From: Microbacterium sp. W4I4
GTDB lineage: Bacteria > Actinomycetota > Actinomycetes > Actinomycetales > Microbacteriaceae
Direction of reading: 5' to 3'
Assembly: GCF_030816235.1 (NCBI RefSeq)
Contig: NZ_JAUSXT010000001.1
Span: forward strand, 806,001-870,000
Length of the DNA: 64,000 bases
The notes under the pieces were generated by a model. That model saw nothing but the letters and a program-made list of their open reading frames with translations. It was not told where the DNA came from and did not search any database. Shown here piece after piece: positions 15,873-24,854 of this stretch (positions within the stretch are counted from its first letter, which is position 1; each line of letters opens with the position of its first letter). Position numbers and translations under genes: made by a program.

Positions 15873-16716
15873 GCTCCGGCTCCTTCAGCGCCCCGACGAC
15901 GAAGGCCAGGGCGATCAGCCCACCGGCGATGTACCCCGGGATGGACAACGACAGGCTCGTGAACTGCAGGAGCAGTACCAGCGCGACGGTCGTCGAGCCG
16001 GCGACGGCGAAGCAGACCCAGTGGAACGCTCCCCAGGCGGTGGCGACCGCTGTGCCTCCGGTGATCGTCGCGGTGAGCAACCAGGCCGACAGGGCGATCA
16101 TCACGACGACCATCGCGATGGCTGCGACCAGGGCAGTCGTCGCCACGCTGGCCACGGAGATCCCCAGCGCGACACCGATCCCGATGGTGGTGACCCGCAC
16201 GGTGCGGGTGAACGGAGTACGTTCGCGTCCGATCGACTCCGAGGCGGCATGACGCCATTCGCTTCGGGCCAGCAGGGCGTAGAGCGCGAAGGACAAGACC
16301 CCGGGGAGCAGGCGGACACCCCAGGGCAGGTCGGCCTGGAGGAAGAGCGTCGCCAGCGCTCCGACCACCATCACGGCGATGATGATCACGACCGCGGTGC
16401 GCAGCCGCTGCTCGCGGCCACGACGCTGATAGCCGTACTCCTCGCGGAGCGTGATCACGAGCTGGGTCCAGATCAGGAACGGCACGATGAGCACCACGAT
16501 GTTCAGTCCGGTGCCGGGCGGAAACGCGAACATCAACGCGACGAGGTAGACGCCGAACGCCGCCCCCTCGACGAGCAGCAGCCGGGCGGCGGCACGACGA
16601 TCGATGAACTGCTCGCGGCGCTGCGCCACGCGCGCGGACTCCTCGAGATACGCCTGCGCGATCGCCGCCGACGGCGGATCCAGCGGTGCCGCTCCGGACT
16701 CAGGTCGCTGCTCCAT
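15865..16716 (-). CDS. Integral membrane protein co-transcribed with a regulator
   Basis: A 283-residue protein of unknown function. A cytoplasmic helix-rich N-terminus (AAIAQAYLEESARVAQRR) is followed by two hydrophobic segments (about 50-95), a basic loop (EEYGYQRRGREQRL), then six more segments in two groups. There is no enzyme or transporter signature. First gene of the operon with the winged-helix regulator. Genes of this arrangement usually respond to stress or growth phase, but the signal is unknown here. Confidence 0.7.
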   Translation of the reverse strand: MEQRPESGAAPLDPPSAAIAQAYLEESARVAQRREQFIDRRAAARLLLVEGAAFGVYLVALMFAFPPGTGLNIVVLIVPFLIWTQLVITLREEYGYQRRGREQRLRTAVVIIIAVMVVGALATLFLQADLPWGVRLLPGVLSFALYALLARSEWRHAASESIGRERTPFTRTVRVTTIGIGVALGISVASVATTALVAAIAMVVVMIALSAWLLTATITGGTAVATAWGAFHWVCFAVAGSTTVALVLLLQFTSLSLSIPGYIAGGLIALAFVVGALKEPERD

Positions 16717-16730
16717 GGCATCCCCTCATA

Positions 16731-16770
16731 CTTTCCACTCGGAAACTCAGTTACTTTCCTAATGGAAAGC
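16731..16770 (-). promoter_or_regulatory. Paired palindromes, likely operator of the membrane protein-regulator operon
   Basis: Two similar inverted repeats: TTTCC-ACTC-GGAAA (16732-16745) and CTTTCC-TAAT-GGAAAG (16754-16769). Each has a four-base spacer and the centres are 23 bp apart, about two helical turns, so two dimers could bind side by side. They lie 15-53 bp before the start of the operon that ends with a winged-helix repressor-like gene. Confidence 0.6.
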
Positions 16771-16845
16771 GAGCGCGAGGTCAAGCCCGCATGCAGGATT
16801 CATCACGGCATCCAGCCCTCTCCCCGCGGCGAGACATCACTTCCC

Positions 16846-16895
16846 GCATGAGAAACCACGTGTGCGCGTGTGTCTCATGCAGAATGTGGTTTCTC
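16846..16895. other. Overlapping inverted repeats able to form alternative hairpins
   Basis: GCATGAGA (16846-16853) pairs with TCTCATGC (16873-16880), while GAGAAACCAC (16850-16859) pairs with GTGGTTTCTC (16886-16895). The two hairpins share bases and exclude each other. Located between the rpsO terminator and the upstream side of the membrane-protein operon. Confidence 0.5.
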
Positions 16896-16921
16896 GCGCT
16901 TGAACCCCGCCGGGAATGAGT

Positions 16922-16950
16922 GAAGGCCGCCCACACCGTGGGCGGCCTTC
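16922..16950 (-). terminator. Hairpin terminator after rpsO
   Basis: Perfect 13-bp stem GAAGGCCGCCCAC (16922-16934) with GTGGGCGGCCTTC (16938-16950), loop ACC, 36 bp beyond the rpsO stop. No clear T-tract follows. Confidence 0.75.
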
Positions 16951-16985
16951 TCAAGAATGTTCTGCGCGATTGAACGCTGGTGCGA

Positions 16986-17255
16986 TTAGCGACGCAGTCC
17001 GAGACGCTCGATGAGCGAGCGGTAACGGCTGATGTCGATGTCCTGCAGGTAACCCAGCAGGCGACGACGCTGACCGACGAGCAGGAACAGCCCACGACGC
17101 GAGTGGTGGTCGTGCTTGTGCTCCTTGAGGTGCTCGGTGAGGTCCTTGATGCGCTGCGTCAGCATCGCGACCTGCACCTCGGGGGATCCGGTGTCACCGG
17201 GGTGCGTCGCGTACTCTTCCATGATCGCCTTCTTGACGTCTGCTTCCAGTGCCAT
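16986..17255 (-). CDS. rpsO: 30S ribosomal protein S15
   Basis: Binds 16S rRNA at the three-way junction of helices 20-22 and starts assembly of the platform. The 89 residues run from [20 protein letters not shown] to the usual ERLGLRR, with the rRNA-contacting [22 protein letters not shown] block (about 48-69). I chose the ATG at 17255; longer in-frame sequence upstream is noncoding. It is detached from ribF and pnp, which flank it in most relatives, but keeps their orientation. Confidence 0.98.
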   Translation of the reverse strand: MALEADVKKAIMEEYATHPGDTGSPEVQVAMLTQRIKDLTEHLKEHKHDHHSRRGLFLLVGQRRRLLGYLQDIDISRYRSLIERLGLRR

Positions 17256-17409
17256 AGATTCGATCCCCTCTCGGTTCGTTGCGCGGCGCCCGACGTCTGA
17301 TACGTGGGCTCTCTTTATCCGCGGCCGATCAAACGGCAACCTGAACAGCCTACCAGCCTTCCCGCACGCTCTGCGCCTCGCAGGCGTCGGGGCCGGATAG
17401 CCTCGTCTG

Positions 17410-18702
17410 GTGCAGTTCTCCCGCGGTCTTCTCATCGACCTCACACCCGTTCGGACCAGTCCCGCCTTCGCGCGCATGTGGATCGGGTCGGCGCTGTCCG
17501 GCATCGGCGGCCAGCTGACCGTCGTCACCGTCATGCTCCACGTCTTCGAGCTGACGGGCAGCACGTTCGCCGTGTCGATGATCGCCGTCGCGGGTCTCGT
17601 GCCGATGATCCTGGCGGGGCTCTACGGCGGGATGCTGGCGGATGCGTTCGACCGCCGTCGGGTGGCCCTCATCTCCGCCACGGTCGCCTTCGCCGCCACC
17701 GCCCTTCTCGCCGTCCTCACCTGGACGCATGCGGAGACCATCTGGTGGCTGTACGCGCTGAGCATGATCATCGCGGCCGCGAACTCCGTGGGCATGGCCA
17801 CGCGCACGGCGATCGTGCCCCGGCTGATCCCGCTCGACCAGCTGGCGGCGGCATCCGCGCTGAACGGCATCTCCTTCGGGCTCACCGTGATGGTGGGTCC
17901 CGCGGTGGCCGGCATGCTGGTCGCGCTGACCGGATTCGGCTGGACCTACACGATCGATGTCATCCTCATGCTGTCGATGTTCCTCGGACTGTGGACGCTT
18001 CCCGCGCTGCTGCCGGAGGGCACGATCGTGCGACCGGGGCTGGCCTCCCTCGTCGACGGCTGGCAGTTCCTGCGTCGCGCGGGCAACATCCGGATGCAGT
18101 ACCTGCTCGACATCACGGCGATGACCTTCGGCCAGCCGCTGGTGCTCTTTCCTGCGCTCGGAACCGTGCTGCTCGGCGGCGGCGCGATCACCACCGGCAT
18201 CCTCACCGCCGCGGTCGCGGTCGGCACGTTCGCGTGCAGTCTCTTCTCGGGCAGGATCGTGCACTACCGCTGGCACGGACTCGGCATCGTGCGCGCTGTG
18301 CAGGCCTACGGTGCGGCGATCGCCCTGTTCGGGATCGTGCTGCTCGTGGGCGTCTTTCTGCCCTCGGCATCCGAGCACACGCCCCACGTCGTGCTCATCG
18401 TCGCGGCCTGCGTCGCACTCGCCCTGTCGGGAGCAGCCGACAATGTCAGCTCGATCTACCGCAACACCATGATGCAGGCGGCCGTGCCCGACACGATGCG
18501 CGGCCGACTGCAGGGCATCTTCGTGATCGTCGTCGCGGGTGGACCCCGCGTCGGCGCACTGTACGCCGGCGTGCTGGCCACGCTGACCACCCTGTGGTTC
18601 CCGCCGCTGCTGGGCGGGTTCCTCGTGATCGTCGTCGCGGCGATGCTGTCGCGGCTCAGCCCGCGCTTCCGCGTCTATGACGCACTGAGCCCCGCGGCCT
18701 GA
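17410..18702 (+). CDS. MFS transporter (EntS/drug-exporter type)
   Basis: A 430-residue transporter with about twelve membrane segments, starting at GTG 17410. It matches the EntS-like branch of the major facilitator superfamily: [25 protein letters not shown] at the start, the loop motif [13 protein letters not shown] (motif A-like, residues about 75-87), and the late [26 protein letters not shown]. These export siderophores or drugs; nothing nearby fixes the substrate. Confidence 0.88.
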   Translation: MQFSRGLLIDLTPVRTSPAFARMWIGSALSGIGGQLTVVTVMLHVFELTGSTFAVSMIAVAGLVPMILAGLYGGMLADAFDRRRVALISATVAFAATALLAVLTWTHAETIWWLYALSMIIAAANSVGMATRTAIVPRLIPLDQLAAASALNGISFGLTVMVGPAVAGMLVALTGFGWTYTIDVILMLSMFLGLWTLPALLPEGTIVRPGLASLVDGWQFLRRAGNIRMQYLLDITAMTFGQPLVLFPALGTVLLGGGAITTGILTAAVAVGTFACSLFSGRIVHYRWHGLGIVRAVQAYGAAIALFGIVLLVGVFLPSASEHTPHVVLIVAACVALALSGAADNVSSIYRNTMMQAAVPDTMRGRLQGIFVIVVAGGPRVGALYAGVLATLTTLWFPPLLGGFLVIVVAAMLSRLSPRFRVYDALSPAA

Positions 18703-18742
18703 CGCGGGCGGCGTCGGATCGCGGGGCTCGGGAGCGGTGGGC

Positions 18743-19291
18743 TCAGGCCTGCAGGGCACCCTGCAGCTCGAGGCCGATGGTGATCTCCTTGCCGACGAGC
18801 ACGCCGCCGGACTCGAGGGCGGCGTTCCAGGTCAGGCCGAAGTCCTCGCGGTTGATCACGGTCTTCGCCGAGGCGCCGGCCTTGTAGTTGCCGTACGGGT
18901 CCTGGCCGAAGCCGCCGAACTCGAACTCGAAGCTGACCGGCTTGGTGATGCCGCGGATCGTCAGGTCGCCGTCGACGAAGAAGTCGCCGTTCTCGACGCG
19001 CGCGCCGGTGGAGGCGAAGTCCATGGTCGGGAACGTGTCGGTGTCGAAGAAGTCGGCCGAGCGCAGGTGCGCGTCGCGGTTGTCGTCCTTGGTGTCGATC
19101 GAGGTCACGTCGACCTTGGCCGAGACCTGGGCCTCGAGCGGGTTCTCCGGGGCGACCAGGGTCGCCTCCTTCATCCCGAAGGTGCCGCGCACCTTGGAGA
19201 TCATCATGTGGCGCACGCTGAACGTGACCTCGCTGTGGGACGGGTCCAGGATCCAGGTGCCGGGACGGTAGCCGGGGATCTCGATCGACAT
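18743..19291 (-). CDS. YceI family lipocalin-like protein
   Basis: A 182-residue YceI-domain protein: GTWILDPSHSEVTFSVRHMM (11-30), SIDTKDDNRDAHLRSADFFD and the C-terminal NREDFGLTWN are family hallmarks. YceI proteins form a beta-barrel that binds isoprenoid or fatty-acid-like lipids. There is no signal peptide, so this one is cytoplasmic, as in many actinobacteria. GAGGAG before the ATG at 19291 fixes the start; the longer frame starts without a ribosome site. Confidence 0.92.
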   Translation of the reverse strand: MSIEIPGYRPGTWILDPSHSEVTFSVRHMMISKVRGTFGMKEATLVAPENPLEAQVSAKVDVTSIDTKDDNRDAHLRSADFFDTDTFPTMDFASTGARVENGDFFVDGDLTIRGITKPVSFEFEFGGFGQDPYGNYKAGASAKTVINREDFGLTWNAALESGGVLVGKEITIGLELQGALQA

Positions 19292-19382
19292 GTGGTTTCT
19301 CCTCAGGTTGATGGGGCCGCATCTCACGGCGTCGAAGGGAGAAACTTACATGCAGGTGAATCTATTCCCGAGAATGCGAAAA

Positions 19383-19419
19383 AGACCTCCGCTCGCGAAG
19401 AGATCGCGGGCGGAGGTCT
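19383..19419 (-). terminator. Intrinsic terminator after the FKBP gene
   Basis: 15-bp stem including one G-U, arms AGACCTCCGCTCGCG and CGCGGGCGGAGGTCT, followed on the minus strand by TTTTT. It lies 18 bp beyond the FKBP stop and is one of the few here with a clear T-tract. Confidence 0.85.
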
Positions 19420-19437
19420 GAATCGAAGGCGGTCGGA

Positions 19438-19806
19438 TCAGCCGACGGCGACCAGGTCGATGATGAAGATCAGGGTCTTGCCGGACAGGAAGTGTCCGGA
19501 GCCCGCCGGGCCGTAGGCCAGGTGGGGCGGGATGGTGAGCTCGCGGCGTCCGCCGACCTTCATGCCGGGGATGCCCTCCTGCCAGCCCTGGATCAGGCCG
19601 CGCAGCGGGAACTGGATGGTCTCTCCGCGACCCCAGGACGAGTCGAACTCCTCGCCGGAGTCGTGCTCGACACCGGCGTAGTGCACGGTGACGGTGTCGC
19701 CGGGCTTCGCCTCATCGCCGTCGCCGACGATGATGTCGCGGCTGACGAGCTCAGTCGGGGCGGGTCCGGTGGGGGCGTCGAACTCGGGCTTTGTGCGATC
19801 AGTCAT
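19438..19806 (-). CDS. FKBP-type peptidyl-prolyl cis-trans isomerase
   Basis: A 122-residue single-domain FKBP that speeds proline isomerisation in protein folding. It has VTVHYAGVEHDSGEEFDSSWGRG, QFPLRGLIQGWQEGIPGMKVGGRRELTIPPHLAYGP and a final LIFIIDLVAV, which are the FKBP core strands and active-site aromatic and hydrophobic residues. No signal peptide, so cytoplasmic. The ATG at 19806 was chosen over the longer frame, whose upstream part is not conserved. Confidence 0.93.
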   Translation of the reverse strand: MTDRTKPEFDAPTGPAPTELVSRDIIVGDGDEAKPGDTVTVHYAGVEHDSGEEFDSSWGRGETIQFPLRGLIQGWQEGIPGMKVGGRRELTIPPHLAYGPAGSGHFLSGKTLIFIIDLVAVG

Positions 19807-19890
19807 GAATACATCAAACCCCGGCCCATGCGCGCAGGTCAACGTGACGAGTCCGCTGAGCGCGAACTCCACTCAGGCGCCCGCCGCACA

Positions 19891-20703
19891 TCACCCGCGG
19901 TCGCCGATGTCGCGCGAGAGCCGCTGCGACACCCAGACGGGGATGAAGGATGCCAGGATCACCACCGTCGCGACCACGTTCACGACATTGGCCTCATTCG
20001 GCCTGGCCATCTGGTTCATGATCCACAGCGGCAGCGTGTCCACCCCGGGCGGGGCGGTGAAGATCGTCACGTACACCTCGTCGAAGCTCAACGCGAATGC
20101 GAGGATCGCCCCGACCACCAGCGCACTGCGGAACTGCGGGAAGGTCACCAGACGGAACGTCTGCCAGGGCGAGGCGCCGAGATCCTTCGACGCCTCCTCG
20201 AGGCCCGGGTTCATCCTGCGCAGCCGTGCGAGGACGTTGTTGAACACCATCACGATGCAGAAGGTGCCGTGGGCGATGATCATGCCCCAGAACCCCACCT
20301 GGATCCCGATCGGCTCCAGGATCTGGTTGTACGTGTTGTTCAGTGCGACACCGGTGACGATGCCAGGCAGAGCGATCGGCAGCACGACCAGCAGATTCAC
20401 CGCGCGCTGGCCGAAGAACCGATGGCGCTGAAGGGCGAACGAGACCAGTGTGCCCAGGACCAGTGCGATCACGGTCGCGCCGGTGGCGACCAGGACGGAG
20501 TTCAGCAGCGCGTCGCGCACCGGCTGGCTGGTGAACGCGCGACCCCACCACTGCAGCGAGAAGCCGGTGACCGGCCAGCTCGCGAGGCGCGTGGAGTTGA
20601 AGGAGTTCAGCACCACGAGCATCAGCGGGATGTACATGTACGCCAGGATGATCGCGACGATCACTCCGAGCACGATCCGCGCGGTGCGGGAGAGTCTCAG
20701 CAT
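19891..20703 (-). CDS. ABC transporter permease, spermidine/putrescine type (PotC-like)
   Basis: A 270-residue inner-membrane permease with six predicted segments. The EAA loop is EASKDLGASPWQTFRLVTFPQF (about 171-192), which docks the ATPase. SFDEVYVTIFTAPPGVDTLPLWIMNQ is typical of PotC and related polyamine importers. Last gene of the four-gene importer operon; eight bases separate it from the PotB-like gene. Confidence 0.92.
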   Translation of the reverse strand: MLRLSRTARIVLGVIVAIILAYMYIPLMLVVLNSFNSTRLASWPVTGFSLQWWGRAFTSQPVRDALLNSVLVATGATVIALVLGTLVSFALQRHRFFGQRAVNLLVVLPIALPGIVTGVALNNTYNQILEPIGIQVGFWGMIIAHGTFCIVMVFNNVLARLRRMNPGLEEASKDLGASPWQTFRLVTFPQFRSALVVGAILAFALSFDEVYVTIFTAPPGVDTLPLWIMNQMARPNEANVVNVVATVVILASFIPVWVSQRLSRDIGDRG

Positions 20704-20710
20704 GCTCTGC

Positions 20711-21538
20711 TCACATCCTTTCCAGAGCCCCGGTGCGCTGCACGCTCACCAGGTAGATGACGACGAACGCGATGGGGACGACGGAGAACGCCGCCGCCAG
20801 CGGCGGGTTCAGGTTGATGTTGGACGCGATGACGCTGCCGATCATCTGCGTGTCACCGCCGACGAACTTCGCCACCAGGTAGTCGCCGAGACTCAACGAG
20901 AACGTGAAGACGGATCCCGCGATGATGGCGGGCTTGATCAGCGGCAGCACGACCGTCCGGATGGTGCGCCAGGCACCTGCACCCAGGTCGGCGGACGCGT
21001 CGAAGAGGTTGGTGGGCAGCTGCCGGATCGCGGTGTACACCGGCACGGCCATGTAGGGCAGCCAGAGATAGGTGAGGGTCAGCACCACGGTGATCACCGC
21101 GAAACCCGGGCCCTCTATGCCGAAGGGCGCGAGCATCCAGTTCAGAAAGCCGTTCTGCGTGAACGTGATGCGCATCGCGATCACCTTCACCAGATAGCCC
21201 GCCCAGAGCGGCAGCGTGATCGACACCGCGAGGAAGGCGCGCAGACCCGGTGAGGCCACCTTCGCCATGAATATCCCCAGCGGCACGGAGATGAGGATCG
21301 CCAGGAGCGTGACGCTGAGCGCGATCCCCAGGGTGCGCAGCGAGGTGGACAGGTAGGCGGGATTCGTGACGAGCTGCTCGAAGTTGCGCAGGGTGAAGCC
21401 CGGCTTCACCTTGGACGTGAACGGGTCGGTCAGCCAGAACGCGGTGATGAGCAGCATCACCAGCGAGAAGATGTAGATGCCGATGAGCCAGGTCATCGGC
21501 AGAGCCAGCAGACCTGCGATCCGTGCGCGGCGCTTCAT
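20711..21538 (-). CDS. ABC transporter permease, spermidine/putrescine type (PotB-like)
   Basis: A 275-residue permease with six predicted membrane segments and EAA-like loop DASADLGAGAWRTIRTVVLPLIKP. LGDYLVAKFVGGDTQMIGSVIASN is the PotB/PotH hallmark. Pairs with the PotC-like protein to form the channel. Third gene of the operon, after the substrate-binding lipoprotein. Confidence 0.92.
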   Translation of the reverse strand: MKRRARIAGLLALPMTWLIGIYIFSLVMLLITAFWLTDPFTSKVKPGFTLRNFEQLVTNPAYLSTSLRTLGIALSVTLLAILISVPLGIFMAKVASPGLRAFLAVSITLPLWAGYLVKVIAMRITFTQNGFLNWMLAPFGIEGPGFAVITVVLTLTYLWLPYMAVPVYTAIRQLPTNLFDASADLGAGAWRTIRTVVLPLIKPAIIAGSVFTFSLSLGDYLVAKFVGGDTQMIGSVIASNINLNPPLAAAFSVVPIAFVVIYLVSVQRTGALERM

Positions 21539-21614
21539 TTCGATCCTGTCGTCGAGAGGGCGGTGCCGGGGCGGAGGATCACTCCCCCACCCCGGTGCCG
21601 GCGGGTGCCGAGGG

Positions 21615-22796
21615 TCAGCCCTTGACGGACGTCCAGGCGTCCGTCCACTGCTGGAAGTTGGTGCACTTCACCTCGGTGCGTCCGTCGATGCACTGCTCGA
21701 TCGGGGTGGTCCAGAACCACACCTTCTTGAAGTACTCCTCGTTGGTCGCGTTGTAGTACTCGCAGTGGGCCGCGGCCTCATCGCTCGTGTCGCAGAATGC
21801 CGCGTTCGCGGGCGCCATGCCGAAGTTCATCGCGATCGCGCCGTTCACCTCGGGCGAGGACGCGTAGTCCATCCACGCGTACGCGCAGTTCGGGTTCGCG
21901 GACTCCGCCGCCAGCATCCAGGCGTCCGACCATCCGGTCGAGCCCTCCTCGGGGAGCACGCTCTTGAACCTGTCATCCTCGGTGAGCTTGCGCAGCACCT
22001 CCCAGGACGTGCCGAGCACCGAGGTGCCACCGGCGAACGAGGTGATCTGCGCAGCAGGGTCCGCCCAGTACTCCGAGACGATGTCGCGCTGCTGCTTCAG
22101 CAGATCGACGGCCGCCTGAAGCTGCTTCTCGTCCAGAGCGTAGGGGTTCTCGATCCCGAGTTCGGGCTCGTGCGCCATCAGGTAGACGGCGGCGTCGGCG
22201 ATGTAGATCGGCGCGTCGTACGCGATGACCTTGCCCGCGTAGGGGCTGTCCTTCTCCCAGGCGACGTCCCAGCTGGTCGGCTCCTCGGTGACGACGGTGC
22301 TGTCGTACTGCAGGATGTTCGCGCCGCGGCCGATCGGGATGCCGTAGGACTTGCCGTTGATGGTGTCGTAGATCTGCCCCTTCATGCCCTCGACGATGTC
22401 GTCGCCGAAGTGCGGGATGAGCTCGAGGTTGAGCGGCTGCACGTCTCCTCCCGCGATCAGGCGCAGGCTCGCGTCGCCGGATGCCGAGACGAGGTCGTAA
22501 TCGCCCGTGCGCATCAGCTGCACCATCTCGTCGCTCGTGCCGGCGATGCGGCGGTTCACGGTGCACCCCGTCTGCGTGGTGAACGCGTCGGCCCATGCCG
22601 GCTCGACGAACCCGGACCACGCGACGATGTTCACCTCCTTCTCGTTGTCGCCGAGCTCCTTCAGCATCGGTACGTCCGGCACCTCGATGGACAGTCCGCC
22701 CGCGGCGGCACCGCCGTCGTCCGCTGCGGAGCAGCCGGTGAGCACGAGTGCCGCCGTCGCTGCGATGGCTGAGACAGCCAGAACCTTCTTCTTCAT
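21615..22796 (-). CDS. ABC transporter substrate-binding lipoprotein (PotD-like)
   Basis: A 393-residue extracellular binding protein. Signal peptide MKKKVLAVSAIAATAALVLTG ends in the lipobox LTGC (Cys22), so it is tethered to the outer face of the membrane. The mature part has the PotD-type type-II periplasmic binding fold (NIVAWSGFVEPAW, YDLVSASGDASLRL, YGIPIGRGANIL, SPEVNGAIAMNFG). The many acidic residues fit a cationic ligand such as a polyamine, but related proteins bind other amines. The ATG at 22796 is set by the signal peptide. Confidence 0.92.
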   Translation of the reverse strand: MKKKVLAVSAIAATAALVLTGCSAADDGGAAAGGLSIEVPDVPMLKELGDNEKEVNIVAWSGFVEPAWADAFTTQTGCTVNRRIAGTSDEMVQLMRTGDYDLVSASGDASLRLIAGGDVQPLNLELIPHFGDDIVEGMKGQIYDTINGKSYGIPIGRGANILQYDSTVVTEEPTSWDVAWEKDSPYAGKVIAYDAPIYIADAAVYLMAHEPELGIENPYALDEKQLQAAVDLLKQQRDIVSEYWADPAAQITSFAGGTSVLGTSWEVLRKLTEDDRFKSVLPEEGSTGWSDAWMLAAESANPNCAYAWMDYASSPEVNGAIAMNFGMAPANAAFCDTSDEAAAHCEYYNATNEEYFKKVWFWTTPIEQCIDGRTEVKCTNFQQWTDAWTSVKG

Positions 22797-22836
22797 GTGA
22801 TCGCTCCTTCGTGATCTCGGTATGTCGGGATTGTGG

Positions 22837-23907
22837 TCAGGGAAGTCGTGCGGCGTGAGCGGGGTTCCAGGCCACCTGCACCCGGTCGCCGCGCGCGGGC
22901 TCGGCCGCGCCCGTGAGGTCATGCGCGTTGGGCCGCTCGGCGATGATGTCGACACCGGCGTCGGTGCTGACCAGGCAGCGGGTGGCGGGCCCGGTGTACA
23001 CGGTCTCCGTCACGGTGCCGACCAGAGCGACCTCGCCTGCGCCCGGACCGGCATCCGCAGTCAGCACTCGCACCCGCTCCGGTCGGATGCTCATCGTCAG
23101 GCGGTCCCCGGTCAGCTGCTCAGCCAGGTCCGCCTCGATCAGGTTCGAGAGGCCGAGGAAGCGGGCCACGAACTCGGTGCGCGGCTGCTCGTAGACCTCG
23201 CGCGCGCTGCCGATCTGCTCGATCCGGCCGTCGTTGAAGACGGCGACCCGGTCGCTGAGGGTCAGTGCTTCCTCCTGATCGTGCGTGACGAAGATGAACG
23301 TGATGCCCACTTCGCGCTGGATCTGCTTCAGCTCGATCTGCATCTGCTCCCGCAGCTGCTTGTCCAGTGCACCGAGCGGCTCATCCAGCAGCAGAACCTG
23401 CGGACGCAGGATGAGCGCGCGCGCCAGCGCGATGCGCTGGCGCTGTCCGCCCGAGAGCTGGTGCGGCAGCCGGTCGGCGACGTGATCCAGGCGCACGCGG
23501 CGCAGCGATTCCTGCACCTGCTCGATCCGAGCGGACTTTCCGGCACCGCGCACGCGCAGCCCGTAGCCGACATTGTCGGCGATGGTCATGTGCGGGAACA
23601 GCGCATAGTCCTGGAACACCGTGTTGACGTCGCGTGCGTGCGGCGGCGTGCGCGTGACGTCGACGCCGGACAGTCGAACGGTGCCGGAGGTCGCGTCCTC
23701 GAAGCCGGCGATGATGCGCAGCACCGTCGTCTTGCCCGACCCGGACGGTCCGAGCATGGAGAGGAACTCCCCCGGTGCGACGTGCAGATCCAGATCGCGT
23801 ACAGCGGTGAACTCCCCGAAGGACTTGCTCAGCCCCTGCAGCGACACGCTGCCCCGATCTGTGAGATCGGTGCCGGTGTCCTGCGCCAGTGGTGCGGGCG
23901 TCGTCAT
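22837..23907 (-). CDS. ABC transporter ATP-binding protein (PotA-like)
   Basis: A 356-residue ATPase that powers the importer. Walker A GPSGSGKTT (about 54-62), Q-loop VFQDYALFPHM, signature LSGGQRQR, Walker B VLLLDEPLGALD and switch THDQEEA are intact. The last ~110 residues form a TOBE-type regulatory domain (MSIRPERVRV). GAGGAG lies seven bases before the ATG at 23907; a longer frame has no such site. First gene of the operon and divergent from the GntR regulator. Confidence 0.93.
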   Translation of the reverse strand: MTTPAPLAQDTGTDLTDRGSVSLQGLSKSFGEFTAVRDLDLHVAPGEFLSMLGPSGSGKTTVLRIIAGFEDATSGTVRLSGVDVTRTPPHARDVNTVFQDYALFPHMTIADNVGYGLRVRGAGKSARIEQVQESLRRVRLDHVADRLPHQLSGGQRQRIALARALILRPQVLLLDEPLGALDKQLREQMQIELKQIQREVGITFIFVTHDQEEALTLSDRVAVFNDGRIEQIGSAREVYEQPRTEFVARFLGLSNLIEADLAEQLTGDRLTMSIRPERVRVLTADAGPGAGEVALVGTVTETVYTGPATRCLVSTDAGVDIIAERPNAHDLTGAAEPARGDRVQVAWNPAHAARLP

Positions 23908-23944
23908 GTCGTGCTCCTCGGTCATCGTCGAAACGGGGAAGGTT

Positions 23945-23973
23945 CCGTAAACATATAAAACCGTAGGACATAT
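23945..23973. promoter_or_regulatory. Direct-repeat candidate operator in the potA-gntR divergent promoter
   Basis: CCGTAAACATAT (23945-23956) and CCGTAGGACATAT (23961-23973) are near-identical direct repeats with starts 16 bp apart, in the most AT-rich part of the 109-bp intergenic region. They may bind the GntR regulator or hold the paired promoters. Confidence 0.45.
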
Positions 23974-24016
23974 TTCAAGTCTTTCCTCTCGGCATCCGCC
24001 GTGCGAGAATCCAGAT

Positions 24017-24823
24017 ATGGATTCGCTGATGCCGTCGCCGCAGCTGCGATCCGACGCGCGTTCGGCGGACACCGCCCCGCCGCGGCAGCCGCACCGGCTG
24101 CAGGGGGCGCTCTTCCAGCCGATCGGCGACGAGGGCCGTGCCGAGCTCGTCGAGCGTCGACTCGTCGATGCCATCCAGCGCGGTCATCTGCGCGCCGGCG
24201 AGCGACTCCCCGCGGAATCCGAGCTCGCCCGCAGCTTCGGCGTGGCGCCGGTGACGGTTCGCGAGGCGCTCCTCGCCGTGCGCGGCCGCGGCCTCATCGT
24301 CACTCGACGCGGACGTAACGGCGGCAGCTTCGTGGCCGACGATGCCGACCCGCTCGCGTTCGCCCGCGTCGAGCTCTCCCGCACCTCTCGGATCACCCTG
24401 CGCGACATGGGCGCGCACTACGCCGCCATCACGGCGGCGGCCGTCCGCCTGGCCGCGCGCCGCGCCGACCCCAGCGAGACCCATCGGGTGCTGCACCGCC
24501 TGCAGAGCATCGGCGACCTCGAACTCGAGCAGCAGCGTCGCGTGCTCGATGATGTGCAGGTCGAGCTCGTCTCGCTCAGCCAGTCCGCACGACTCACCCG
24601 CGAGCAGATGCGGCTGCAGGCCGAGTTCTCGCCCTATCTGCGGCTTGTGGGTCCCGACGCGGAAGGCCTCGCCCGACAGACCACGAGCCTCGTTCAGATC
24701 ATCGAGGCTGTCGAGTCCGGTGACCCGGACGATGCCGCACGACGCACCGAGACCATGGTCGCCGACGTCATCGACGCCCTGATCCAGCTGCAGAGCTCGA
24801 CGCCGACCTCTGCCCTTCCCTGA
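24017..24823 (+). CDS. GntR family regulator (FadR subfamily)
   Basis: A 268-residue regulator. The winged-helix GntR domain occupies about residues 37-105: ELVERRLVDAIQRGHLRAGERLPAESELARSFGVAPVTVREALLAVRGRGL, with the recognition helix VAPVTVREAL. The C-terminal ~150 residues are all-helical, as in FadR/FCD ligand-binding domains, but I do not see a clear metal-binding His triad. It faces the importer operon and precedes the Cache gene by 31 bp, so it likely controls both in response to the transported amine or a metabolite. Confidence 0.88.
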   Translation: MDSLMPSPQLRSDARSADTAPPRQPHRLQGALFQPIGDEGRAELVERRLVDAIQRGHLRAGERLPAESELARSFGVAPVTVREALLAVRGRGLIVTRRGRNGGSFVADDADPLAFARVELSRTSRITLRDMGAHYAAITAAAVRLAARRADPSETHRVLHRLQSIGDLELEQQRRVLDDVQVELVSLSQSARLTREQMRLQAEFSPYLRLVGPDAEGLARQTTSLVQIIEAVESGDPDDAARRTETMVADVIDALIQLQSSTPTSALP

Positions 24824-24854
24824 TGATGACCATCGACGTGCACAGGAGGACGCG

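Noticed and set aside
16986..17564. 192-residue version of the rpsO frame
   Set aside because: S15 is complete from 17255; the added N-terminus overlaps the MFS gene start and is not S15-like.
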